From contig JBBDLF010000017.1 of assembly GCA_040879025.1 (NCBI GenBank), positions 61,744-125,743 of the forward strand: DNA of 64,000 nucleotides, written 5' to 3'. The notes below the pieces were generated by a model. That model worked only from the letters and a program-made list of their open reading frames with translations. It made no database searches and was not told where the DNA came from. The stretch comes from JBBDLF01 sp040879025. Its GTDB lineage: Bacteria > Pseudomonadota > Gammaproteobacteria > Pseudomonadales > Pseudohongiellaceae. Shown one piece after another: positions 36,244 through 45,685 of this stretch. Both the position numbers and the translations under genes were made by a program. Position 1 is the first letter of the stretch. Every line of letters starts with the position of its first letter.

Positions 36244-37083
36244 CTATCGAATCAGTTGGTTGCGCGAAAATTCCGGCAGGTGCAACCCGGGTTCCTTGTG
36301 CATCCAGATGGCAACCGCACGACCCACGATCTGCTCTTCCGAGGCCATGCCCCAAAAGCGGCTGTCGCTGCTGGAATCACGGTTGTCGCCCATCATGAAA
36401 TACTGGCCTTCCGGCACCACCCAGGTGGTGCGTGTGGTGGTATCACAAGGTATATCGGCCAATTGAATCCGATGCACAACCCCGCCGATTTCCTCGTTGT
36501 AGACAGCCCCGGGCAACGGACCGCAAGCGGTCAATATTGGCGATTCAGGTTCCACGTATTCCCGGGGGACACTCTCCCCATTCACATAAAGCTGCTTGTC
36601 TTCATAGCGAATGCGGTCGCCGGGAATGCCGATGACGCGCTTGATAAAATATTTGGGGTCATGAGGTGGAATAAACACCATCACCTCGCCCCGCTGCGGC
36701 TCATTCACGTCCATTATCTTGGTTCCCAGTACCGGCAGTCGCAAACCATAGCTGTATTTGTTCACCAGGATGAAATCGCCTACCGCCAGCGTTGGAATCA
36801 TCGACCCCGTGGGAATCTGGAACGGCTCAATGATAAAGGAACGCAGCATCAGCACGATGAGCAGCACCGGGAAAAACGACTTGGCGTACTCCACCACCAC
36901 AGGTTCACGCTGCAGGTCGGCCCTTTCCTGTTGTGTCCGTTCATCGGCTTTACCGCTGTGACGCTCGTTGAATCGCCTGAGAGCTTCCTGCCTTGGCTTT
37001 TTCAGAAACAGCGCATCCAGTAACCACAGCACGCCGCAAACGGCGACGAGAATGACCAGGATCAGAGAAAAATCAACGTTCAT
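36244..37083 (-). CDS. lepB: Signal peptidase I
   Basis: Cleaves signal peptides of exported proteins at the outer face of the inner membrane. 279 residues. N-terminal transmembrane helices (about 4-22 and 62-80), the catalytic Ser in IPTGSMIPTLAVGDFILVNK, the catalytic Lys in KRVIGIPGDRI, and the C-terminal GDNRDSSSDSRFWG. It sits 61 bases after lepA, as in most gammaproteobacteria. Confidence 0.96.
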   Translation of the reverse strand: MNVDFSLILVILVAVCGVLWLLDALFLKKPRQEALRRFNERHSGKADERTQQERADLQREPVVVEYAKSFFPVLLIVLMLRSFIIEPFQIPTGSMIPTLAVGDFILVNKYSYGLRLPVLGTKIMDVNEPQRGEVMVFIPPHDPKYFIKRVIGIPGDRIRYEDKQLYVNGESVPREYVEPESPILTACGPLPGAVYNEEIGGVVHRIQLADIPCDTTTRTTWVVPEGQYFMMGDNRDSSSDSRFWGMASEEQIVGRAVAIWMHKEPGLHLPEFSRNQLIR

Positions 37084-37144
37084 AACACCAACCCTTGTGT
37101 GCTGTCCGGTTAATTCGCATAATTTCAGCGTGCTGGGCAGGGCA

Positions 37145-38944
37145 CTAGCTGTCTACCTTGAGGACGGCGAGAAACGCTTCTTGCGGAACTTCCACATTGC
37201 CCACTTTTTTCATGCGTTTTTTACCGGCTTTCTGTTTTTCCAACAGTTTCTTTTTGCGGGTGATATCACCGCCATAACATTTGGCGGTGACGTTCTTGCG
37301 CAATGCCTTGACCGTGGAGCGGGCGACTATCTGGCCACCAATGGCTGCCTGGATCGCTACATCGTACAGTTGTCTGGGAATTAATTCTTTCATCTTTTCC
37401 ACCAGTACGCGACCCCTTGAATGGGCCAGATCGCGATGAACGATCAGCGCGAGTGCATCGACACGGTCACCATTGATGAGAATATCCAGCCTGACCAGAC
37501 TTGCCGGCTCAAATCGCTCAAATTGGTAATCCAGTGAGGCATACCCCCGGCTGGCCGATTTGAGGCGGTCGAAAAAATCCAACACCACTTCATTCATCGG
37601 CAGTTCGTAAACAAGCGATACCTGCCGGCCCAGAAAACGCATGTCTTTCTGTTCGCCCCGTCTTTCCACACACAGATTGATCACGTTTCCCAGATGTTCC
37701 TGGGGAACCAGAATATTGGCGCGAACAATGGGTTCCCGCATTTCCGCGATGGAGGCGGTCGCGGGGAGTCTCGACGGGCTGTCCACCTTGACCACATCAC
37801 CATTGTTAAGCAGCACTTCATAAACCACAGTAGGAGCGGTTGTAATCAATGACAGATCGTATTCCCGTTCCAGGCGTTCCTGGATGATTTCCATGTGCAG
37901 CATACCCAGGAATCCGCAACGGAAGCCAAACCCCAGTGCGTCCGAATTTTCCGGCTCGTAGTACAACGACGCGTCGTTTAGCGTCAGCTTTTCCAGCGCA
38001 TCACGAAAGTTTTCGAAATCATCCGAGGACACTGGAAACAGGCCGGCGTAAACCTGCGGCTGAATTCGGCGAAAACCGGCGAGAGCCGTGATGTCGGGTG
38101 TGGACGCGTGGGTGAGTGTATCGCCTACCGGTGCGCCGTGAATATCCTTGATACCGGCAATGACAAAACCCACCTCGCCTGCTTCCAGCACACCGGTTTC
38201 GGTACGCTTTGGCGTAAACACGCCGATGCTGTCCACGCCCTGGGCTTTACCGATGGTTTTGGCGATAATCTTGTCGCCCTTGCGTATACGTCCTTGCATG
38301 ACCCTGACCAGAGACACGACACCCAGATACTTGTCGAACCAGGAATCAATGATCAGAGCCTGCAGACCGCCGTCACGATCTCCGGCAGGCGGTGGAATTT
38401 TCACAACCAGCTGTTCCAGAATCTCGATTATACCCATGCCGGTTTTGGCGCTGGCGCAAATTGCTTCGGATGCATCCAGCCCGATGATCTCTTCAATTTC
38501 CTGACGCACCCGGTCAGGTTCCGCCTGGGGCAAATCCATTTTGTTCAATACGGGAATGACTTCAAGCCCCTGGTCGATCGCGGTATAGCAAGTAGCTACC
38601 GACTGAGCCTCCACGCCTTGCCCCGCATCCACAACGAGCAACGCTCCTTCGCATGCCGCCAGTGATCGCGAGACTTCATAGGTGAAATCCACATGACCCG
38701 GCGTGTCGATAAAATTCAATTGGTACCGTTGACCGTCCAGGGCATCGTAAAACAGGGTGACGCTTTGCGCCTTGATAGTGATGCCCCGCTCCCGCTCAAT
38801 GTCGAGCGTGTCGAGCATCTGTTCCCCCATGTCCCGTTCCGCGAGTCCACCACAGGTCTGGATGAACCGATCCGCCAAGGTGGATTTGCCGTGGTCAATA
38901 TGGGCGATAATGGAAAAATTGCGGATGTGGCTTAATTCACTCAC
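37145..38944 (-). CDS. lepA: Elongation factor 4
   Basis: Translational GTPase that acts on stalled or mistranslocated ribosomes. 599 residues, exactly the family length. G1 AHIDHGKSTLADRF, G3 DTPGHVDF, G4 NKMD; EF-G-like domains II, III and V, and the LepA-specific C-terminal domain ending with VGNVEVPQEAFLAVLKVD. It forms an operon with lepB. Confidence 0.97.
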   Translation of the reverse strand: MSELSHIRNFSIIAHIDHGKSTLADRFIQTCGGLAERDMGEQMLDTLDIERERGITIKAQSVTLFYDALDGQRYQLNFIDTPGHVDFTYEVSRSLAACEGALLVVDAGQGVEAQSVATCYTAIDQGLEVIPVLNKMDLPQAEPDRVRQEIEEIIGLDASEAICASAKTGMGIIEILEQLVVKIPPPAGDRDGGLQALIIDSWFDKYLGVVSLVRVMQGRIRKGDKIIAKTIGKAQGVDSIGVFTPKRTETGVLEAGEVGFVIAGIKDIHGAPVGDTLTHASTPDITALAGFRRIQPQVYAGLFPVSSDDFENFRDALEKLTLNDASLYYEPENSDALGFGFRCGFLGMLHMEIIQERLEREYDLSLITTAPTVVYEVLLNNGDVVKVDSPSRLPATASIAEMREPIVRANILVPQEHLGNVINLCVERRGEQKDMRFLGRQVSLVYELPMNEVVLDFFDRLKSASRGYASLDYQFERFEPASLVRLDILINGDRVDALALIVHRDLAHSRGRVLVEKMKELIPRQLYDVAIQAAIGGQIVARSTVKALRKNVTAKCYGGDITRKKKLLEKQKAGKKRMKKVGNVEVPQEAFLAVLKVDS

Positions 38945-39090
38945 GAAGGCCTGCTACCTGCACCGAATGGACAAGAATTTCTGATCCAGTTGAAAGTTTG
39001 CCGCGAGGAGAACAGTACCGGAAACGACCGGGTACCGTGCGGAAAACTCGCAAGTCTACAGGAATAGCGGTTTACTGTCAGTGGATTTTG

Positions 39091-40521
39091 TCAGCGCCCC
39101 AGGTCCAGCGCCAGGGTGGAACCGGAACCTTCCCGTACGATGCGTATGGGTACAAAGCCGTGCTCAGGTAACTCTGAAAGTGTCTGGTAATACTGGTCCA
39201 CACTGTCGATCTCCGTTCGGTTCAGTGACACGACTACGTCGCCCTGCCTGAGACCGATTGCGCGGCCCGGCCCCGGCTCAACAGCGGTAATGCGTACACC
39301 GCTCAGACCAGTGACCTGACGAGCCTCACGGCCCAGTTCCGCCACGTCAAAACCAAGGGGATTGGAACGCTCCGGAACTTCCACAGCCGCGGTTTCAGCG
39401 GCATTGTTGGTGGGCGATGCTCCCAGCACAACAGTCAGAGGCAGGATTTCTCCATTGCGGAACACCACGAGAGTGGACTCGGTGCCGGGTTGATACTGCC
39501 CTACATAAAACGGCAGATCGAGACTGTCCTCAATCAGATGGTCATTGAATTCCAGCACGATGTCTTCACTTTGCACCCCACCTGTCTGCGCGGGACTGCC
39601 GGGTTGTACGCTCTGTACGAAGGCACCCCGGGGGCGATCGACGCCGAAAATTTCGGCAAACTGGTAGGTCACCTCGCCAATGATTACGCCAAGCAGGCCC
39701 CGCTGCACCCGTCCATTGGTCTGCAACTGATCAATGACGTTCAGAGCGATGTTGCTGGGGATGGAAAAGGAAATGCCATTGGAGCCGCCGGAGCTGCTCA
39801 GTATCTGGGAATTAATACCGACCACTTCGCCTTCCAGATTAAACAGAGGCCCGCCGGAATTACCCTGGTTGATGGCCACGTCAGTCTGGATAAAGGACAT
39901 GTAGCTGTAACTGCTGTTGCGGTTGATCGACCGCCCCTTGGCGCTCACAATACCGGCCGCGGCTGAAAATTCGAGACCGAACGGCGAACCTATGGCCAGC
40001 ACCCACTCACCCACTCTCAGGCGATCGGAGTCGCCAAATTCAATATGCGGCAGATCCTGGCCGTCCAGCTTCAGCAAGGCCAGGTCGGAAGGTTCGTCCA
40101 TCCCGATGACCTCCGCCGGATAGACGCGCCGATCGTTAAGTTCCACCAGAATTTCCTCGGCTTCACTCACAACATGGTAATTGGTGACGACATACCCATC
40201 GGCGGTCATCAGAAACCCGGAACCCACGGCCCCCGGGCGAATCTGCTGCTGCTCCGGTGGTGGCGCCAGACTTTCCGGATCGACATCGGGCAGTTGACGC
40301 AACAGCTCCTCGATATCCTGACCCGGGATCAGTTCTCTCGGGTTGACCCGTTGGGTGGTCTGAATCTCCACAATGGCCGGCGCGTTGCTTTCAACCAGAT
40401 CAGCAAATGACGGAAATCCGGACGCGGCCCGGCTGGAGGGGCTCGAAACCAGCGCGACCAGCGTGAGGGTCAGACAAAGCAAAAGCGGTGGTGCGGCCGT
40501 GATCCGGGGGTACTGCGACAT
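39091..40521 (-). CDS. Periplasmic serine protease, DegP/MucD family
   Basis: Quality-control protease of the sigma-E regulon. ATG 40521 was chosen because GGAG lies 7 bases upstream and a signal peptide follows at once (about residues 10-33); 476 residues. The trypsin-like triad is His in TNYHVVSEA, Asp in PSDLALLKLDG and Ser in NQGNSGGPLFNL. Two PDZ domains follow (about 275-370 and 385-470). It lies downstream of rpoE-rseA, the position of mucD in Pseudomonas. Which of MucD, DegP or DegQ it corresponds to functionally is not decided by sequence. Confidence 0.92.
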   Translation of the reverse strand: MSQYPRITAAPPLLLCLTLTLVALVSSPSSRAASGFPSFADLVESNAPAIVEIQTTQRVNPRELIPGQDIEELLRQLPDVDPESLAPPPEQQQIRPGAVGSGFLMTADGYVVTNYHVVSEAEEILVELNDRRVYPAEVIGMDEPSDLALLKLDGQDLPHIEFGDSDRLRVGEWVLAIGSPFGLEFSAAAGIVSAKGRSINRNSSYSYMSFIQTDVAINQGNSGGPLFNLEGEVVGINSQILSSSGGSNGISFSIPSNIALNVIDQLQTNGRVQRGLLGVIIGEVTYQFAEIFGVDRPRGAFVQSVQPGSPAQTGGVQSEDIVLEFNDHLIEDSLDLPFYVGQYQPGTESTLVVFRNGEILPLTVVLGASPTNNAAETAAVEVPERSNPLGFDVAELGREARQVTGLSGVRITAVEPGPGRAIGLRQGDVVVSLNRTEIDSVDQYYQTLSELPEHGFVPIRIVREGSGSTLALDLGR

Positions 40522-40699
40522 GGCTTTCTCCGAAGTGAACACAAGCACTAGGTAGACGTCTGTTGAATGTACTCTAACGGATAGGGGCCGCGCATGACAA
40601 GAATGTTGCGCGGTTTATGGGACGCTGGCGGGAACGGACCTGACAGGGTGAAGGGATAAATTGGCTAAAGACGGGCTCCGGAGAAGGAGCAACCCGGTC

Positions 40700-41269
40700 T
40701 CAGTCGCGGACAACCCGGAGACTGTCGTTAACCACGCGCCACAGGGGTGAATCCTGCAACGGGCTTTCCGGCATCAGAGGATCGTGTCGTTCAATTTCCA
40801 CGCTCTGGATATATTCATCCAGACGTTGTCGGGCGACGGGGTCCACTTCAAATCGGTCGGAATCGACCACCTGGGTACTGTTCAGACCTGATGCCGAGTC
40901 GGAATCCTGCGCCATTTGCGGCGCGTCGGCGGATTGATTGAGACTGGACTGCACACCAAGAAAGAAGGCAAAAGCGACTGAAGCGGCTATGGCCAGCTTT
41001 GATGCGGCCTGACCCCAGCGTGGTTTCCAGAAGCCTGCGCGCCGTGAGGGCAAATCCTCCCGATCGACGACCGCGGCGACTCTGGCGGCAAATCCACTGC
41101 TTACCGTACCCACGGCTTCATCATGAAGTACCGCCTGGGCTAGATTATAACGTCGCCAGCTTTCGCTGAGCTCAGAGTCTTTTTCTACTGATTTCAATAA
41201 CCTGCGCAATTCGAGGTCATCAATTTCAGCATCAAGCAATGCCGACAATTCCCGTTCCCGATGCTGCAT
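40700..41269 (-). CDS. Sigma-E anti-sigma factor, RseA/MucA-like
   Basis: Single-pass membrane protein that binds and silences the upstream sigma factor. 189 residues: N-terminal anti-sigma domain (RERELSALLDAEIDDLELRR, about 4-23; LSESWRRYNLAQAVLHDEA), a transmembrane helix near residues 90-107 (LAIAASVAFAFFLGVQ), and a periplasmic tail where DegS-type cleavage would occur. It lies 79 bases after rpoE. RseP at 10.7-12.0 kb should perform the second cleavage. No RseB/MucB gene is found between it and the protease. Confidence 0.9.
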   Translation of the reverse strand: MQHRERELSALLDAEIDDLELRRLLKSVEKDSELSESWRRYNLAQAVLHDEAVGTVSSGFAARVAAVVDREDLPSRRAGFWKPRWGQAASKLAIAASVAFAFFLGVQSSLNQSADAPQMAQDSDSASGLNSTQVVDSDRFEVDPVARQRLDEYIQSVEIERHDPLMPESPLQDSPLWRVVNDSLRVVRD

Positions 41270-41348
41270 AGTTCAACCTCTAGCCCCACACTATAAACCA
41301 ATTAAACCAATCACTTTAATCCCACTGTAACTTATAGACCGCGAAACG

Positions 41349-41918
41349 CTACAGGAGTTCGCGAATTTTTTTATCAATGGCCTCGCGGGCCCGGAATATT
41401 CTGGATCTGACCGTTCCCACGGGGCAATCCATGACTTCAGTGATGTCTTCATAGCTAAGACCGGAAAATTCCCTCAGGGTAAACGCGGTTTTTAAATCTT
41501 CCGGCAAGTCTTCTATCGCCTGATTGATCGCCTGCTTCAGTTTTTCCGTTGCAAGCAGGCTTTCCGGGGTCTCCATGTCCTGCAAAACGGCTGCGGATTC
41601 GGTGTTTTCCAGGTCGTTCAGCTCCACATCCGTCGCCGGGGGCCTGCGATTCCGAGAGACCAGATGATTCTTGGCCGTGTTCACCGCGATGCGGTATAAC
41701 CAGGTATAGAATGCGCTCTCTCCCCGGAACAGTGACAAGGCCCGATACGCCTTGATGAACGCCTCCTGGCACACATCCTCCGCTTCCTGGGGATCTTTGA
41801 CAAACCGCGAAACCAGCGCCGCCACCCGGTGCTGATAGCGCAATACCAGCAGATTGAACGCTGCCTTGTTCCCGCTTAACACTCTGTCGACCAATTGTTG
41901 ATCGGTACTATCCGGCAT
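41349..41918 (-). CDS. rpoE: Extracytoplasmic-stress sigma factor, RpoE/AlgU type
   Basis: 189 residues from ATG 41918 (MPDSTDQQLVDRVLSG), which matches the AlgU/RpoE N-terminus; the frame is open ten codons further but without family support. Region 2: FNLLVLRYQHRVAALVSRFV and AFYTWLYRIAVNTAKNHL. Region 4: LPEDLKTAFTLREFSGLSYE and CPVGTVRSRIFRAREAIDKK. The close match to AlgU outside and inside region 4 is obvious. An autoregulatory-type promoter lies about 100 bases upstream. Confidence 0.96.
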   Translation of the reverse strand: MPDSTDQQLVDRVLSGNKAAFNLLVLRYQHRVAALVSRFVKDPQEAEDVCQEAFIKAYRALSLFRGESAFYTWLYRIAVNTAKNHLVSRNRRPPATDVELNDLENTESAAVLQDMETPESLLATEKLKQAINQAIEDLPEDLKTAFTLREFSGLSYEDITEVMDCPVGTVRSRIFRAREAIDKKIRELL

Positions 41919-42020
41919 TGGTGCCAACCCGTCCCCCGCCCACTTCATTGCGACGATTGGGTAGCCTTGTCGTCGGCACTTGGTTCGACTCAGGAGTCAG
42001 CACACTTCGTAACGCCGGTC

Positions 42021-42047
42021 CATGACCACGGTGATTCTCAAAAGTTC
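42021..42047 (-). promoter_or_regulatory. Sigma-E/AlgU-type promoter of rpoE
   Basis: On the minus strand GAACTT (42042-42047) is followed after 16 bases by TCATG (42021-42025). This fits the sigma-E/AlgU -35 consensus perfectly and the TCTGA-like -10 partly, with the right spacing. Its position upstream of rpoE fits the autoregulation known for this sigma factor. Confidence 0.6.
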
Positions 42048-42139
42048 GGCAACTCTGTAGTATTGTCGCGATATTGCAATAATTCATGGCCTGCCAACAG
42101 CGCCCCTGATTCCGGTTTCCAACGAGTATATGCACAGCC

Positions 42140-43810
42140 ATGATGAACAGCAATGACGGGGCCCGTTACGACTTCGATATCCTGGTGATAGGCAGCGGCG
42201 CGGCCGGGCTCACTCTGGCCCTGCGCAGCACGTCCTTTGCCCGCGTCGCGGTGCTCAGCAAGGGTGAACTTAATCAGGGGGCCACTTTCTGGGCGCAGGG
42301 GGGAATCGCCGCCGTTCTGGACGATCAGGACAGTATTGAAGCCCATGTACGCGATACCCTGATCGCGGGCGGCGGACTGTGTCACGAAGAAGTCGCCCGC
42401 TATGTGGTGGAAAACAGCGCGGAAGCAGTACGCTGGCTGGTGGAACAAGGGGTGCCCTTTACCACCAAAACCCGCAACCCCGACCACGGCGGCGTGGCAG
42501 GCCGGGTGAACCCCGAGCCTCCTGACACCGACGACCTCAGTTCGCTGCACCTCACCAAGGAAGCGGGTCACAGTCATCGGCGTATCATTCATGCGACTGA
42601 TGCCACAGGCAAGGCGGTATTCGAAACGTTGTTCAACCGGGCTCTGGCGGACCCGAATATTCATCTGTTTGAGAATCGCGTCGCCATCGACCTGGTGACT
42701 CGCCGCAAGCTGGGTGAACATGAGGACGCCTGCATCGGCGCTTACGTGTATTGCCCTGAAACGAAAACGGTGGAAGTGTTTCGCGCGCGCTTTGTGGTAC
42801 TCGCCACCGGCGGCGCCAGCAAGGCCTACCTTTACACCACCAATCCCGACAGCGCCACCGGTGACGGCATTGCGATGGCATGGCGGGCCGGCTGCCGGGT
42901 GGCCAATCTGGAATTCAATCAGTTTCATCCGACCTGCCTGTTTCATCCTCACGCCAAATCATTTCTGATCACCGAGGCCCTGCGTGGCGAAGGCGCTGTA
43001 CTGGAACTGCCTGACGGCAACCGTTTCATGGACCGGTTTGATGAACGGGCCGAACTGGCGCCCAGAGATATCGTCGCCCGCGCTATCGATCACGAAATGA
43101 AACGGCTCGGCTGCGACTGTGTTTATCTGAACATCACCCACAAACCCCGCGATTTTATTCTGTCTCACTTCCCCACCATCCACGCTCGCTGCCTGGTATT
43201 CGGCATTGACATCACCCGTGAGCGCATACCGGTGGTGCCGGCGTCTCACTACACCTGTGGCGGTGTGATGGTGGACAAAGACGGTATTACCGACATTCCC
43301 AATCTGTATGCCATCGGCGAAACCAGTTTCACCGGACTGCACGGCGCCAACCGGATGGCGAGCAATTCTCTTCTTGAATGTTTTGTGCTGGCATTTTCCG
43401 CCGCCAGAGATATCGAGTCCCGCCTGGCTGACACCACGGTGAGCACGGTGATCCCTCTGTGGGATGAAAGCCTGGTGACGCGTTCACTGGAGGATGTGGT
43501 GGTGTCGCATAACTGGGACGAACTGCGAAGGTGCATGTGGGACTATGTCGGTATTGTGCGAACCGACAAACGGCTCGCGCGGGCCAATCGCCGGGTGCAG
43601 ATTCTCGCCGCTGAAATTCACGAATATTACCGCAAGCACAAGGTCAGTCGGGATTCCCTGGAGTTGCGCAACCTGGTGCTGGTGGCCCGGTTGATTGTGC
43701 AGTGCGCACAACGTCGCAAGGAGAGCCGCGGTCTGCACTACACACTGGATTATCCCGAACCGGCACCCTCGGCTGAGGACACGATTCTGGTGCCGGGCGC
43801 GCTGGATTAG
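42140..43810 (+). CDS. nadB: L-aspartate oxidase
   Basis: FAD enzyme that oxidises aspartate to iminoaspartate, the first step of NAD synthesis. 556 residues. FAD-binding GSGAAGLTLALRS near residue 17, the active-site block ATGGASKAYLYTTNPDSATG, FNQFHPTCLF, and the C-terminal SHYTCGGVMVDKDG and GANRMASNSLLECFV. A second ATG follows one codon later. It is divergent from rpoE, as in Pseudomonas, and meets the convergent ygfX-like gene with no spacer. Confidence 0.96.
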   Translation: MMNSNDGARYDFDILVIGSGAAGLTLALRSTSFARVAVLSKGELNQGATFWAQGGIAAVLDDQDSIEAHVRDTLIAGGGLCHEEVARYVVENSAEAVRWLVEQGVPFTTKTRNPDHGGVAGRVNPEPPDTDDLSSLHLTKEAGHSHRRIIHATDATGKAVFETLFNRALADPNIHLFENRVAIDLVTRRKLGEHEDACIGAYVYCPETKTVEVFRARFVVLATGGASKAYLYTTNPDSATGDGIAMAWRAGCRVANLEFNQFHPTCLFHPHAKSFLITEALRGEGAVLELPDGNRFMDRFDERAELAPRDIVARAIDHEMKRLGCDCVYLNITHKPRDFILSHFPTIHARCLVFGIDITRERIPVVPASHYTCGGVMVDKDGITDIPNLYAIGETSFTGLHGANRMASNSLLECFVLAFSAARDIESRLADTTVSTVIPLWDESLVTRSLEDVVVSHNWDELRRCMWDYVGIVRTDKRLARANRRVQILAAEIHEYYRKHKVSRDSLELRNLVLVARLIVQCAQRRKESRGLHYTLDYPEPAPSAEDTILVPGALD

Positions 43811-44326
43811 TCATCGTGCCGGCTTGGGCTGCGCGCTTTGGCTGCGGTTTGCTTCCCCCCCCCTCGTATGGAACCTCACACCTGTTCTGAGGCGCCGCGC
43901 CTGTTGTTCCGGAAGTGAGTCGGTCAGCAACAGCAGATGCCGGCGCCGCATTCCCGGCCCCAGTGTTCTGTGCGCGGGCTCGAAGGAGAATCGCAGCACA
44001 ATCAAGGCTTCACTGAAATAACCCACTTCCCAGTCGGCCGGTTGAAGCCGGTTCCGGTAATACAGCAGGCATTGTTTTTCTCCCCCTTCGCTCCCCGCCG
44101 TTTCCGATGAAGCCAGCCTTACTCTGGTGATCGCTTCAGCCGACAGGCCGGATAAACGCCGAATGTGAGTCAGCAGGCTGAGCCCTGTCAGGATACGCAA
44201 GATCCAGACAATCAGGACGGGTGCGGCAATCTGGTTCACCGCGGCAATGGCGACAAGGTGGAAAAGCAGCATGGCAACAAACTCAATGCGGGAGAATTTC
44301 AAATCAAGCATGATATTGACGGGCAT
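43811..44326 (-). CDS. YgfX/CptA-like membrane protein
   Basis: 171 residues from ATG 44326 (MPVNIMLDLKFSRIEF). The N-terminal half has two transmembrane helices (about residues 15-55) and the rest is soluble, ending in an Arg/Gln-rich tail. It follows sdhE, which is the standard sdhE-ygfX pair. In E. coli YgfX has been described both as a membrane partner of SdhE and as a cell-division-inhibiting toxin (CptA); which applies here is unknown. Its stop is directly next to that of nadB. Confidence 0.7.
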   Translation of the reverse strand: MPVNIMLDLKFSRIEFVAMLLFHLVAIAAVNQIAAPVLIVWILRILTGLSLLTHIRRLSGLSAEAITRVRLASSETAGSEGGEKQCLLYYRNRLQPADWEVGYFSEALIVLRFSFEPAHRTLGPGMRRRHLLLLTDSLPEQQARRLRTGVRFHTRGGEANRSQSAQPKPAR

Positions 44327-44363
44327 GGGGCAAACCTGGTTGCTTCGACTTCTTATGACAAGT

Positions 44364-44618
44364 CTAGTTTGTGCCGGAGGCATGCTCCAGAATAAGGCTT
44401 ACAAGCTCGCCGAATCCTTGCCGCGGCGGAGAAGCCCGATTGAGAAGCCAGGCAAACAGATCCTGGTCCTCTTGTTCCAGCAGTTGCCGATAAAGCAACT
44501 GATGCCCCGGCGCAAGACCGTTATAACAATCGCGGGCAAAAGGAACCAGCAGCAAGTCCAGCTCAAGCATCCCCCGCCGGCTGTGCCAGACAATACGTTT
44601 TTTCTCCACATCCTCCAT
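44364..44618 (-). CDS. sdhE: FAD assembly factor SdhE
   Basis: 84-residue helical protein that promotes covalent FAD attachment to succinate dehydrogenase. The key RGxxE motif is present in WHSRRGMLELDLLL; the second conserved stretch is LLEQEDQDLFAWLL. ATG 44618 is chosen because the full-strength Shine-Dalgarno AGGAGGTGA lies 5 bases upstream; a GTG at 44627 would overlap it. Note that nadB, another flavoprotein, is a neighbour. Confidence 0.93.
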   Translation of the reverse strand: MEDVEKKRIVWHSRRGMLELDLLLVPFARDCYNGLAPGHQLLYRQLLEQEDQDLFAWLLNRASPPRQGFGELVSLILEHASGTN

Positions 44619-44699
44619 TGAGGTCACCTCCTGTTGGATTGCGGATTATGCTGAATTTCGTATCATGATACGATACGTTTTCCGTCCGTGAGCCCGTCT

Positions 44700-45644
44700 A
44701 TGCACAATACCCTGATTGAACTGAACGACTTCGACCTGTTAACCGTGTCGGGCTCGGACAGAATCCCGTTTCTGCAGGGTCAGGTGTCCTGTGATATGCA
44801 GGCGCTGACCCCAACGCGAAGTCTGGTGGGTGCCTATTGCAATCTGCAGGGACGGGTGATTGCCGACTTCCGCGTGTTTGCACACGATGATTGCTGCAGA
44901 CTCGTGTTCAGTCCGGGCATGGGCAGTGTCGTCAAAAAATTGCTGGACAAGTACATCGTGTTTTCCAAAGCCGAGATGACGCTCGATGCCGGACGTTTCG
45001 AGAGGCTGGGGCTGGTGGGGGACGAAGCGGGGCCACTTGTGAAGAGCCTCTATAATGAGGTGCCCGGTGCCGAGGGAGATGTACTGAATTCTGACGGCGA
45101 TCTGATAATCCGCCTGCCCGGAGCGGTTCCCCGTTTTGAACTCTGGATTGACAGCAATGCCAACCGTTCCGGTCAAATCGAGGCCTTGCGCCACGACACC
45201 CTCGCCGGAAACAGTGATGACTGGTTGCGCCAGGATATCGCCGCCGGCATCGTTCATGTCGACATGCAGCGCAGCGAACAGTTCACCCCGCAGTTGCTTA
45301 ATTACGATATCGCCGGTGTCATCAATTTCAAAAAAGGATGCTATACCGGACAGGAAATCGTTGCCCGCATGTTCTACCGCGGCAAAGCAAAAAAACGCCT
45401 GTTCCGGTCGCGGGTGGAAACGACAACGCTCAGCAAGGAAGTTACGGTGGTGGACGCAAGGGATCGGGAAACCGGAGAAGGCATTCTGGAATTCTGTGCG
45501 GTCGCCGATGGGGTCTTTGAGTTGCTGGTGATTCTGCCGACCGAAGCCGCCAATGACGCCCGGAGCAACAAATCGGCTCTGGCACTGAGTACTGACCCGC
45601 GCAGTCATCTGGAAATTTTGCCACTGCCGTACCGGGAGTCGTGA
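44700..45644 (+). CDS. ygfZ: Folate-binding tRNA/Fe-S maintenance protein YgfZ
   Basis: GcvT-like protein that supports assembly or repair of certain Fe-S enzymes. The family signature K-G-C-Y-x-G-Q-E is present in FKKGCYTGQEIVARMFYRG (about residues 216-234). 314 residues from ATG 44700; a GTG four codons upstream at 44688 is an alternative. It is divergent from sdhE-ygfX, a very common arrangement. Confidence 0.93.
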   Translation: MHNTLIELNDFDLLTVSGSDRIPFLQGQVSCDMQALTPTRSLVGAYCNLQGRVIADFRVFAHDDCCRLVFSPGMGSVVKKLLDKYIVFSKAEMTLDAGRFERLGLVGDEAGPLVKSLYNEVPGAEGDVLNSDGDLIIRLPGAVPRFELWIDSNANRSGQIEALRHDTLAGNSDDWLRQDIAAGIVHVDMQRSEQFTPQLLNYDIAGVINFKKGCYTGQEIVARMFYRGKAKKRLFRSRVETTTLSKEVTVVDARDRETGEGILEFCAVADGVFELLVILPTEAANDARSNKSALALSTDPRSHLEILPLPYRES

Positions 45645-45685
45645 GTCAAGCGAAGCCTGGGCTCCCTGGAGCGCTTTGGGCGGCT

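Noticed and set aside
45645..45685. Possible bidirectional terminator between ygfZ and the hypothetical gene
   Set aside because: Short complementary pieces exist (GCTCC/GGAGC), but the loop is too small and there is no T run on either strand.
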